Positions 46,687-53,639 of a stretch of DNA of 64,000 nucleotides are shown piece by piece. The DNA is from Azospirillum brasilense (GTDB taxonomy: Bacteria; Pseudomonadota; Alphaproteobacteria; Azospirillales; Azospirillaceae). The notes under the pieces are model-generated. The model was not told where the DNA came from. It ran no database searches and saw nothing but the letters and a program-made list of their open reading frames with translations. The position numbers and the translations under genes were made by a program. Numbering within the stretch: position 1 is the stretch's first letter; the number at the start of each line of letters is the position of its first letter. The stretch lies in NCBI RefSeq assembly GCF_008365405.1, contig NZ_QOKV01000002.1:186001-250000 (forward strand). Direction: 5' to 3'.

Positions 46687-47196
46687 TCAATGGGCCGGTT
46701 CGGTATCCGACGCGGCCGGCTTGCGGCGGCCGCGCGGAGCCACCGGCTTCGCCGTTTCCGCCTTCACAGCCTTGGTGCGGGAGGGCTTCACCACCTTCGG
46801 GGTTGCCGGATCCGGCGCCGCGGCCGGAGTTTCGGCTGAGGTTTCGGCCGGGGTTTCGTTTGCAGCCGCGGGTTCGTCCTTGGCCTTGCGGACGCGGGGC
46901 TTCTTGGGCGCGACCGCCTCCTCGACGACATCGACCACAGCGTTCAGGCCGACGCCCAGCAGTTCGGTCGCCGCCGTCTTCGTCCGGCGGACCGCCTTCT
47001 TCACAGCGCCCGCGGCGGCGTCCTTGACGGCCGCGACCAAGGCGACCGGCTCCGCCGTCACGGCCGCGCGGTCCTCGGCTTCGATCTCGGCGCAGGCCTG
47101 CGCCCAATGGTCCTCTCCCCGTCCCTCCGGTCGCCCGTCGCGCTCCCAGATCTCATAGGCGCGGTGGCGGATGCGGTCCTCACGATCGCCTTGCAT
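46687..47196 (-). CDS. DUF2934-type protein with Ala/Lys/Pro-rich tail
   Basis: 169-aa protein starting MQGDREDRIRHRAYEIWERD, followed by GRPEGRGEDHWAQACAEI, a DUF2934 module (small helical domain with the W-x-x-A pattern). After residue 40 the chain is low complexity: AVKDAAAGAVKKAVRRTKTA, then alternating Ala, Pro, Glu and Lys to the end (RGRRKPAASDTEPAH), like a histone-like basic tail. Function is unknown; basic tails suggest nucleic-acid binding. The start at 47196 has GGAG 8 nt upstream. A 16-bp tandem repeat lies just upstream. Confidence 0.8.
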   Translation of the reverse strand: MQGDREDRIRHRAYEIWERDGRPEGRGEDHWAQACAEIEAEDRAAVTAEPVALVAAVKDAAAGAVKKAVRRTKTAATELLGVGLNAVVDVVEEAVAPKKPRVRKAKDEPAAANETPAETSAETPAAAPDPATPKVVKPSRTKAVKAETAKPVAPRGRRKPAASDTEPAH

Positions 47197-47205
47197 TCTT
47201 CCGTC

Positions 47206-47237
47206 TCCAAGTGGGCTTTGGTCCAAGTGGGCATTGG
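47206..47237. repeat. Two tandem 16-bp copies
   Basis: TCCAAGTGGGCTTTGG (47206-47221) is followed directly by TCCAAGTGGGCATTGG (47222-47237), one mismatch. Lies 10 nt upstream of the DUF2934-type start. The rest of 47238-47577 shows no gene; it contains a less GC-rich stretch around 47300-47380 that may carry promoters. Confidence 0.65.
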
Positions 47238-47577
47238 CCGCAGAAACATCGACGCTTGAGGAAAACGGCGTCCTGCGCCCGTGGGTTCCCGTTTTAGTGT
47301 CCGGTTTATGTGACGATAAACGCACACAAAGAAAGCGTGCCTTAGTTCATAGGAAATTCATAGGCCCATTGCTTGTCCGGCCTCGACAGACAGCGGACGG
47401 TGATAGACCATGCGTCGGCTGCGCCCAACCGGCGCCGGTGTTGTCCGGCTTGCGGTCCGCATAGAACCCTTCGCCGGGTTGAAGCGAGCCGGCCGGCCCA
47501 ATTAACTTCGGGTGAAACGTCTTGGCAGGGGGCCATTTGCGGCCCAGAGCCGTCACGGAAGGCAAAGAGTTCAGCGC

Positions 47578-47925
47578 ATGTCCCTTGATCCCTTGCTTCA
47601 AGCCAACCGTATCCTGACCGAAGCCATCAGCACCTATCTCCGATCCTCCAACGAGCTTGCGGCGGCGGCGGAGCGGGCGACGGCGGCCAGCGCCGGGCGC
47701 GACGCGACCAGCCGGCGGCTGGCGTTCCAGGAGTTGTCGGAGCGCGGGAACCAAGCGCGCTTCGCCAAGAAGCACCTGACCGACACGGTGCGCCGCCTGC
47801 GCTCCACCATCCCGCCGGCCCAGATCGAAGCCGTGGCGGCGAAGCTCGACGGACGCGAGAGCGCCGAGAGCGCGCTGACCCTGGTGCGCACGATCCTGAC
47901 TGAAAAGGTCTGGTCGGCGGCCTGA
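47578..47925 (+). CDS. Hypothetical helical protein (115 aa)
   Basis: ATG 47578, with GGAAGGCAAAGAG in the 20 nt upstream. The product, from MSLDPLLQANRILTEAISTY on, is helical with ALAAAAERATAASAGRD-like heptad patterns and ends LTLVRTILTEKVWSAA. It has no cysteine and no signal peptide. No family recognised. Codon composition is like the neighbours and the frame is well kept, so it is probably real. Confidence 0.65.
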   Translation: MSLDPLLQANRILTEAISTYLRSSNELAAAAERATAASAGRDATSRRLAFQELSERGNQARFAKKHLTDTVRRLRSTIPPAQIEAVAAKLDGRESAESALTLVRTILTEKVWSAA

Positions 47926-48174
47926 CCGCTCCCCCGCTTTTCGCCCGGCGGCGTTCCGGTCCGGGTGCTTCCGCTTTACGACCGGTTGGACGGCACCCCG
48001 AATGCGGGACGTCGGTTCAACCGGTGTTTGCCCTGGGCCGCCATGCCCACGTAATCCGGACGACTCGTTTGACATCGTAGGATGCAAGGGCCAGTGTCTA
48101 GCTGCTAAAGGTTATCACAAGCGCGGAGTCAGCGGCGTCGTCCCGCAGAATGGCCCGCAGAATGGATCGTAAGG

Positions 48175-49326
48175 GTGCAAGACGTCTCCAAGGCGATGAT
48201 CGCCCGCTTGGTCGGCTTCGACACGGTTTCCCGCCGTTCCAATATGGCGTTGATCGACTGGGTTCGGGACCATCTCGCCGGGTACGGCGTGGAAAGCCGG
48301 CTTGTCCCCAGCCCGGATGGTGCCAAAGCGAACCTGTTCGCGACCATCGGCCCGATGACCGAAGGCGGCGTGGTGCTGTCCGCCCACACCGACGTGGTGC
48401 CGGTGGATGGGCAGCCCTGGGACACCGATCCCTTCACCCTGGTGGAGCGCGACGGGCGCCTCTTCGGGCGCGGCACCGCCGACATGAAGAGCTTTCCCGC
48501 TGTGGCGCTGGCCCTTCTGCCGGAGTTTCTGGAGGCCGGGCTGAAGCGGCCGCTGCATTTGGCGCTGTCCTACGACGAGGAGGTCGGCTGCATCGGCGCC
48601 CCGGCCATGATCGCCCGCATCGCCGGTGAACTGCCGCGCCCCAGCGCCGTCATCGTCGGCGAGCCGACCTCGATGGGGATCGTGCTGGCCCACAAGGGCT
48701 GCTACGTGCTGCGCACCACGGTCACCGGGCACGAGGTCCATTCGTCCCAGATCGACCGCGGGGTGAGCGCCGTGATGACCGCGGCGCGGCTCGTCACCCT
48801 CGTTGGCGACATGGCGGCGGAGAACGCCGCCGCCGCGGACCCCGCCTGCGGCTTCGACCCGCCCTTCACCACGCTGCAGGTCGGAACCATCGAAGGCGGC
48901 ACGGCGGCCAACATCACCGCCCGTCACTGTTCCTTCGTCTGGGACATCCGTCCGGTGCCCGGCGACGACTGGACGCGCTACCGCGACCGGTTCGAGGCGG
49001 AATGCGAGCGGTTGCGCGCCGTCATGCGGCGGATCAGCCCGGATTGCGACATCCGCACCGAGCAGCTCGCCGGTGTGCCCGGGCTGGCGCCCGAACCGGA
49101 CGGGCCGGCCGCCCAGCTCTGCCGCTCGCTGACCGGGCGCAACGACACCGGCATGGTCTCCTTCGCGGCGGAGGCCGGGCAGTTCCAGGAGGCCGGCCTG
49201 TCCACCGTGCTCTGCGGACCCGGCTCCATCGATCAGGCGCATCAGCCCAACGAATACATCGACGTCGCCCAGGTCACGGCCTGTGAGGGATTCCTCCGGG
49301 ATCTCGTTTGCCGACTGGCGGCCTGA
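48175..49326 (+). CDS. argE: Acetylornithine deacetylase, M20 peptidase family
   Basis: 383-aa zinc hydrolase that removes acetyl from N-acetylornithine in arginine synthesis. The metal site is seen in LSAHTDVVPVDGQPW, GRGTADMKSFPAVALAL (bridging Asp) and LSYDEEVGCIGAPAMI (catalytic Glu pair), then IVGEPTSM and the C-terminal histidine in PGSIDQAHQPNEYI. The dimerisation domain has HKGCYVLRTTVTGHEVHSSQ. The N-terminus MIARLVGFDTVSRRSN is typical of ArgE in alphaproteobacteria. Start: GTG 48175; an inner ATG lies 7 codons later. It stands alone, with a 249-bp gap upstream. Confidence 0.9.
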   Translation: MQDVSKAMIARLVGFDTVSRRSNMALIDWVRDHLAGYGVESRLVPSPDGAKANLFATIGPMTEGGVVLSAHTDVVPVDGQPWDTDPFTLVERDGRLFGRGTADMKSFPAVALALLPEFLEAGLKRPLHLALSYDEEVGCIGAPAMIARIAGELPRPSAVIVGEPTSMGIVLAHKGCYVLRTTVTGHEVHSSQIDRGVSAVMTAARLVTLVGDMAAENAAAADPACGFDPPFTTLQVGTIEGGTAANITARHCSFVWDIRPVPGDDWTRYRDRFEAECERLRAVMRRISPDCDIRTEQLAGVPGLAPEPDGPAAQLCRSLTGRNDTGMVSFAAEAGQFQEAGLSTVLCGPGSIDQAHQPNEYIDVAQVTACEGFLRDLVCRLAA

Positions 49327-49392
49327 ACCGCAACAGGGGTGCGGCGGAGCGTCACGCCGGACACAATACAGGCCGCACAATTCTTCGAAGCG

Positions 49393-49423
49393 CGATCAAT
49401 GGAAGAGACCAATTGTTTGATCG
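49393..49423. promoter_or_regulatory. 7-bp dyad upstream of the CheC-like gene
   Basis: CGATCAA (49393-49399) and TTGATCG (49417-49423) are a perfect inverted pair with 17-nt spacing in a relatively AT-rich stretch 145 nt before the start. It could be a regulator site; there is no other support. Confidence 0.3.
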
Positions 49424-49567
49424 ACGGCACCTTGTTGCTGAATTGCCTCGGGCACTCCCAATTTCGGCCTATGCCGTTGACGGGGGAGACTTTGACGGCG
49501 TTCTTGTCGCACTGTGCCCGGGGGCGCCGATGCCACGGCGCTTCCATGGAAACGGGAGCGCCGGTGC

Positions 49568-50209
49568 ATGGTTGATCTGAACGACCTCGAGCGCGACGCG
49601 CTGACCGAACTGGTGAACATGGGAGTCGGCCGTGCCGCGACCCATCTCAGCCGCATGGTCGCCGATCAGGTCCTGCTGTCGGTTCCCTCCATCGAGATCG
49701 TCAGCCGCAACGACGCCGCCGGCCTTCTCGCTGCGCGCGAGAAGATGAGCCTCGTCGCGGTGGAGCAGCGTTTCGACGGGTCCTTTTCCGGTCGTGCCCT
49801 GTTGATCTTTCCCGAGACCAACAGCCTGGAGCTGGCCCGCGCCGTCCTTGGCAGCGACCTGAGCCTGGAGGAGATCGTCGATCTGGAGCAGGACGCGCTC
49901 GCGGAAATCGGCAACATCATCCTCAACGGCTGCCTGGTCGTGATGGCCAACACGCTGAAGGACAATCTGGAAATCTCGCTGCCCAGCGTGCTGCGCGGCG
50001 ACAGTGACCGCATTTTCCAAAGCAACGGGCCGAACCCCGACGAGCTGGTGATGTTCCTCTACATCGACTTCCTGATCCGCAGCCGGAGCATCCGCGGCTA
50101 CATCGCGTTGCTCATGGGACTGTCGTCTCTGGAGTCGCTGAAGGGACTGATCCATGGATTCATCGACCGCATCGCCTCCGGAACGCCCGATGGAACCGAC
50201 CGAGTTTAA
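49568..50209 (+). CDS. CheC-like chemotaxis phosphatase
   Basis: 213-aa cytoplasmic protein of the CheC/CheX/FliY type, which removes phosphate from CheY-like receivers. Both active-site motifs D-x3-E-x2-N are intact: DALTELVNMGVGRAATHLSR near residue 8 and DALAEIGNIILNGCLVVMAN near 115. ATG 49568 follows GGGAG. It overlaps the start of the histidine-kinase gene by 20 nt, so it is part of a CheC-kinase-receiver operon. Its probable target is the receiver encoded third. A second CheC-like protein, with similar motifs, is encoded in the chemosensory operon at 62.5 kb. Confidence 0.88.
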   Translation: MVDLNDLERDALTELVNMGVGRAATHLSRMVADQVLLSVPSIEIVSRNDAAGLLAAREKMSLVAVEQRFDGSFSGRALLIFPETNSLELARAVLGSDLSLEEIVDLEQDALAEIGNIILNGCLVVMANTLKDNLEISLPSVLRGDSDRIFQSNGPNPDELVMFLYIDFLIRSRSIRGYIALLMGLSSLESLKGLIHGFIDRIASGTPDGTDRV

Positions 50210-52043
50210 GCGCATGCCCTGGCTGAACGGCCTTCTCGACGCGATGGACGCCGGCGTCGTCGTGCTGGACCGCCACGGGCGTGTCCAGTTCTGGAACCGT
50301 TGGATGGAAAGGGCGTCGGGCACCTCCGAACCCGACATCCACGGGCGGGAGCTGGTGGAAGCCTTGCCATCCCTGCGCGACACGCGGCTGCACAACGCCG
50401 TGCGCGACGTGCTGGAAACCGGGGCGCCCAGCGTCCTCTCGCACACGCTGAACCCGGTGCTGTTCCCGCTGCGCTGCCCCGACGGGCGGCGGATGGTCCA
50501 CAACGTGCTGATCCGTCCCTTCGTCGCCACCAACGCCTCCTACTGCCTGATCCAGGTGACCGACGTCACCGCCGTGGTCAACCGCGAGCGGGTGCTGCGC
50601 GAACAGCGCGACGCGCGCTACCGCGCCATCGTGGACACCGCCCCCGACGCCATCGTCACCACCGACACGCGCGGCGTCGTGCAATGGGCCAACGGGGCCG
50701 CCGCCCGGCAGTTCGGCTTTCCGCCCAACGAACTGATCGGCCAGCATGTCAGCCTCTTCCTCGCCGAAGGCTCCCCCGACTGGTCCGGCCTGCTGGAGCG
50801 CGACCCGGCCGGGCGCCCGGCACCCGTGGAACTGATCGGGCGCAAACGCGACGGCACCCGCATCGATCTGGAAGTCTCGCTGGCCCGCTGGGAGTCGGAG
50901 GGGCGGAGCTTCATCACCGGCGTCCTGCGCGACATCACCGAACGCCGCCGCACCCGCGAGGAGCTGAAGGCCAACGCGCTCGCCATGCGCCAGCTGGCCG
51001 AGCAGACCAAGGCCACGCTCGACGCGCTGCCGGCGCACATTGCCGTGCTCGACCATGGCGGGCACATCATCTCGGTCAACAAGGCTTGGGCGGAAAGCGG
51101 GCCGCAGGCCGGCTTCCTCGGCGACGGATCGGCCATCGGCGACGATTACCTGGAAGCCTGCGCCGCCATCCGCAGCGGGGCCGAGCACGCCGACGCGCTG
51201 ATCGAGGGACTGCGCGGGCTGCTGCGCGGCGGGTCGCCGGTGTCCATCGAGTACCCGGGCCTGTCCCACGCCGGGGCGCGCTGGTATCGCTGTCTTGCAG
51301 CACCGATGGCCGCCGGTCCCTTCGGCGGAGCGGTGCTGATGCACATCGACGTGACCGAGATCAAGTCGATGGAAGCGGCGCTGCGCAAGCTGGTCGGGCA
51401 GAAGTCCACGCTGCTGCGCGAAGTGAACCACCGGGTGAAGAACAGCCTGCAGCTCGTCTCCAGCCTGCTGACGCTCCAGACCATGAGCCTGCCGGGCGCC
51501 GCCGAGCGGGTTCATTTCCAGGACGCCCGCAGCCGCATCGACGCCATCGCGCGGGTGCACAGCCGGCTGTATCAGACCGAGCAGTTCCAGACCATCGAGT
51601 TCGGCAGCTACCTGAACGAGCTGTGCGCCGACCTGTCCCGCGCATCGGGCGGCGACACGCTGGGCTCCATCGAGGTGCGGGCCGAGCGCGTCGATCTGCC
51701 CATCGATCAGGCGGCACCACTGGGGCTGATCGCCAACGAACTGATCACCAACGCCATCAAGCACCGCGGCTCCTCGCCCGCCAACGTCCTGGTGTCGCTC
51801 GACCGGACGGACGACTTGCTGGCGCTGACCGTGACCGACCAGGGGCCCGGCCTTCCCACCGGGTTCGACATGCGCCGGTCACGCAGCCTTGGCATGCGCT
51901 TGATCACCAGCCTGACCGGTCAGGTCGGGGCGACGGTCACGCTGATGCCGGTGGAACGGGGCGCCTCCTTCCGCATCGCGCTGACCATGCCGGAAACGCG
52001 CGGCCCCATCCTGGAAGACAGCGCTGTGGAGTGGAACGGATGA
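50190..52043 (+). CDS. PAS-domain sensor histidine kinase (HisKA_2 type)
   Basis: 617-aa kinase without membrane spans. PAS domains are seen at about residues 8-135 (LLDAMDAGVVVLDRHGRVQF), 145-265 (YRAIVDTAPDAIVTTDTRGV) and 280-400 (LDALPAHIAVLDHGGHIISV). His414 in LLREVNHRVKNSLQLVSSLL is the phospho-acceptor of a HisKA_2 domain. The ATPase domain has LGLIANELITNAIKHRGSS and VTDQGPGLPTGFD with RSLGMRLITSLTGQVGAT. ATG 50190 lies within the end of the CheC-like gene. It overlaps the receiver gene by 4 nt (ATGA), its likely partner. The ligand or redox signal sensed by the PAS domains is unknown. Confidence 0.92.
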   Translation: MEPTEFKRMPWLNGLLDAMDAGVVVLDRHGRVQFWNRWMERASGTSEPDIHGRELVEALPSLRDTRLHNAVRDVLETGAPSVLSHTLNPVLFPLRCPDGRRMVHNVLIRPFVATNASYCLIQVTDVTAVVNRERVLREQRDARYRAIVDTAPDAIVTTDTRGVVQWANGAAARQFGFPPNELIGQHVSLFLAEGSPDWSGLLERDPAGRPAPVELIGRKRDGTRIDLEVSLARWESEGRSFITGVLRDITERRRTREELKANALAMRQLAEQTKATLDALPAHIAVLDHGGHIISVNKAWAESGPQAGFLGDGSAIGDDYLEACAAIRSGAEHADALIEGLRGLLRGGSPVSIEYPGLSHAGARWYRCLAAPMAAGPFGGAVLMHIDVTEIKSMEAALRKLVGQKSTLLREVNHRVKNSLQLVSSLLTLQTMSLPGAAERVHFQDARSRIDAIARVHSRLYQTEQFQTIEFGSYLNELCADLSRASGGDTLGSIEVRAERVDLPIDQAAPLGLIANELITNAIKHRGSSPANVLVSLDRTDDLLALTVTDQGPGLPTGFDMRRSRSLGMRLITSLTGQVGATVTLMPVERGASFRIALTMPETRGPILEDSAVEWNG

Positions 52044-52438
52044 AGATCCTTCTCGTCGAGGACGAGGTCCTCATCGCCATGGAGCAGAGCTTCTACCTGG
52101 AAACCGCCGGGCACGAGGTGCATGGGCCGGCTTCCACCAGCGAAAAGGCGCTGGTCCTGGCGCAGGAGATCAAGCCGGATCTGGCTCTGGTGGACATCCA
52201 CCTGGCCCAGGGTTCCAGCGGCATCGACGCGGCCCGCCGGATGACCGCGATGGGCATCCCCTGCCTGTTCGTCACCTCCTACCGCGAGGAGGTGGAGCCG
52301 ACGCGCGAGTATGGGGTGGGCTGTCTGCCCAAGCCCTTCTCGCAGACCTCGCTGGTTTCCGCCGTCGAAGCGGTCAGCGCCATCCTGGCCGGGCGGACCC
52401 CCACCAAGGTTCCCGACACGATGGAGCTGTTTTCCTGA
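52040..52438 (+). CDS. Single-domain response regulator
   Basis: 132-aa receiver protein with no output domain. Acidic pair in ILLVEDEVLIAMEQS, phospho-acceptor Asp52 in ALVDIHLAQGSSGIDA, Thr/Ser switch in CLFVTSYREEV and the conserved Lys in GCLPKPFSQTSLV. Such receivers pair with HisKA_2/HWE kinases and act by protein contact. It is coupled to the kinase by ATGA overlap and would be the substrate of the CheC-like phosphatase at the head of the operon. The operon converges on the RES toxin gene. Confidence 0.92.
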   Translation: MKILLVEDEVLIAMEQSFYLETAGHEVHGPASTSEKALVLAQEIKPDLALVDIHLAQGSSGIDAARRMTAMGIPCLFVTSYREEVEPTREYGVGCLPKPFSQTSLVSAVEAVSAILAGRTPTKVPDTMELFS

Positions 52439-52448
52439 ATTTCGGCGG

Positions 52449-52892
52449 TTAGCGGAACAGGCGCGGGTCGAAGGGGACATCCAGCACCTCGATGATCCGG
52501 GCCCGTGCGCTGTCGGGGTGCAGGGGGTTGAGCAGCACGTTGTGGACGTTCGGCATGATGGCGCTCGGCACCCGCATCAAGGCCGAAGCCCGGTCCGCGA
52601 GCCACGAGTCGCCGATGGCCCGTGTGACCTCGTTGCGGGCGGTCCAGTCGGGCGGCAGCGGCGGGCAGGGCTGCGCGGCCAGGCCATCCTCTACGGCAAT
52701 GCCCAGCAGCCGGTAACGGTCCGGCAGGAGGGCCGGGGACGAAACCTCAAGATGGACGAGGATTTCGATCAACGCGCCCGGCGGGGATTCGGCCAGATAG
52801 ACCACCGGGCGCCCCCGGTTGTGCCATCGGGCGGGTGCGCGCAGCCCGCCGATGCCCTGGAGGTCGGCGTGGTTGCTGATGCGCCAGAGCAT
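52449..52892 (-). CDS. RES-domain toxin
   Basis: 147-aa toxin of the RES family, which degrades NAD in the known members. The three motif residues are seen: Arg in MLWRISNHAD, the Tyr-Glu block VVYLAESPPGALIEILVHLE, and Ser in ALMRVPSAIMPNVHNVLLNP. The ATG at 52892 shares a base with the antitoxin stop (TGATG); a GTG one codon earlier would give a 4-nt overlap. Antitoxin gene first, toxin second is the usual RES-Xre order. Confidence 0.88.
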   Translation of the reverse strand: MLWRISNHADLQGIGGLRAPARWHNRGRPVVYLAESPPGALIEILVHLEVSSPALLPDRYRLLGIAVEDGLAAQPCPPLPPDWTARNEVTRAIGDSWLADRASALMRVPSAIMPNVHNVLLNPLHPDSARARIIEVLDVPFDPRLFR

Positions 52893-53335
52893 CACGCGAA
52901 ATAGCCCTCGTCGATCTGGATCAGGGCATCCTCCACCAACCGTGCCCCGACATCGGTATCGACCAGATCCACCGCCGCCTCACCGCCGAACCGCTCCTTG
53001 GGCGTGTTCAGCCAGGACAGCGCCTTGTCGCGGTTGCCGAACACCGCCTCGGCCAGGGCCAGGATGCTTGCCGTCCGGTAAGCGCGCTCGCTTTCCTCCA
53101 GCGACAGCGCCTCGCCTTTCTGGCGGCGGTGCTCCAAGGTGCGGCGAGGAATGATCCTGCTCAGCGCCCTGGCGTCCAGCCCCGCCGCCTGCAACGCGCC
53201 GATGGCTTGGGTGCGCAGGCGGTTGCGCACGACCCGCACCACCGCCAGATCGTCGGCGGGCGGCTGGTCAAGCCCCAGGAGCGCGGCGGTCAAGGATCGC
53301 TGACGATCCGCCAAAGCCACGTCATAGCCGGGCAT
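52892..53335 (-). CDS. Xre/MbcA/ParS-type antitoxin (DUF2384)
   Basis: 147-aa antitoxin. The middle part has AVVRVVRNRLRTQAIGALQA and DARALSRIIPRRTLEHRRQK, a helix-turn-helix region, and the C-terminal toxin-binding domain reads LALAEAVFGNRDKALSWLNT with PKERFGGEAAVDLVDTD, ending DEGYFA. The start at 53335 has a near-perfect AAGGAGG ribosome site 5 nt upstream. It should neutralise the RES toxin and repress its own promoter through the dyad at 53347-53383. Confidence 0.92.
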   Translation of the reverse strand: MPGYDVALADRQRSLTAALLGLDQPPADDLAVVRVVRNRLRTQAIGALQAAGLDARALSRIIPRRTLEHRRQKGEALSLEESERAYRTASILALAEAVFGNRDKALSWLNTPKERFGGEAAVDLVDTDVGARLVEDALIQIDEGYFA

Positions 53336-53346
53336 CGAAGCCTCCT

Positions 53347-53383
53347 TGCGCAAAATGCCAATAGAAATGTGGCACCTTGCGCA
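53347..53383. promoter_or_regulatory. 37-bp dyad operator of the toxin-antitoxin operon
   Basis: TGCGCAAAATGCCA (53347-53360) and TGGCACCTTGCGCA (53370-53383) are 14-nt arms that pair at 12 of 14 positions around a 9-nt spacer. The left end borders the antitoxin ribosome site. The position is that of an autoregulatory operator covering the promoter. Confidence 0.65.
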
Positions 53384-53390
53384 TGACGCG

Positions 53391-53639
53391 TCAAGCTGGG
53401 CACGCCCCCCTCAGCACCGGCATCACCCAGCCTTTCAGAAAGGCGTCTTCCGGTGGCACCGCAATCGGCCGACCCGCCGCAAGCAGCACCTGCAACAGCG
53501 CGGTGTGCAGGGCAGTGCAACCGCCGAGGTCCAGGCGGGGCTCCTCCATGGCGCACAGCCATTCGGCCAGCGGGATCGCCTCCTCCACGGTGCAGGCGCC
53601 CTCGAAACGGGCGGTGCGGTCCTCGAAACGGATGGGCAT
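53391..53639 (-). CDS. Small STAS-like protein at the end of the chemosensory operon
   Basis: 82-aa protein, MPIRFEDRTARFEGACTVEE onward, with LCAMEEPRLDLGGCTALHTA and a GGC-T-H strand like the phospho-site loop of STAS domains, and VLLAAGRPIAVPPEDAFLKG as the second half. The Ser of the usual D-S-S/T motif is not evident (here GCTALHT), so phosphorylation is uncertain. The ATG shares a base with the CheA stop (TGATG). Probably a scaffold or switch partner of CheA. Assignment is from pattern, not certain. Confidence 0.6.
   Translation of the reverse strand: MPIRFEDRTARFEGACTVEEAIPLAEWLCAMEEPRLDLGGCTALHTALLQVLLAAGRPIAVPPEDAFLKGWVMPVLRGACPA

Noticed and set aside
47342..47536. 64-codon minus-strand frame in the gap before the 115-aa gene
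   Set aside because: No ribosome site and only the last part looks protein-like; not enough to call a gene.
52449..53335. RES/Xre pair as part of the chemosensory operon
   Set aside because: Although on the same strand, it has its own dyad operator, strong ribosome site and a gap after the STAS-like gene, so it is a separate unit.
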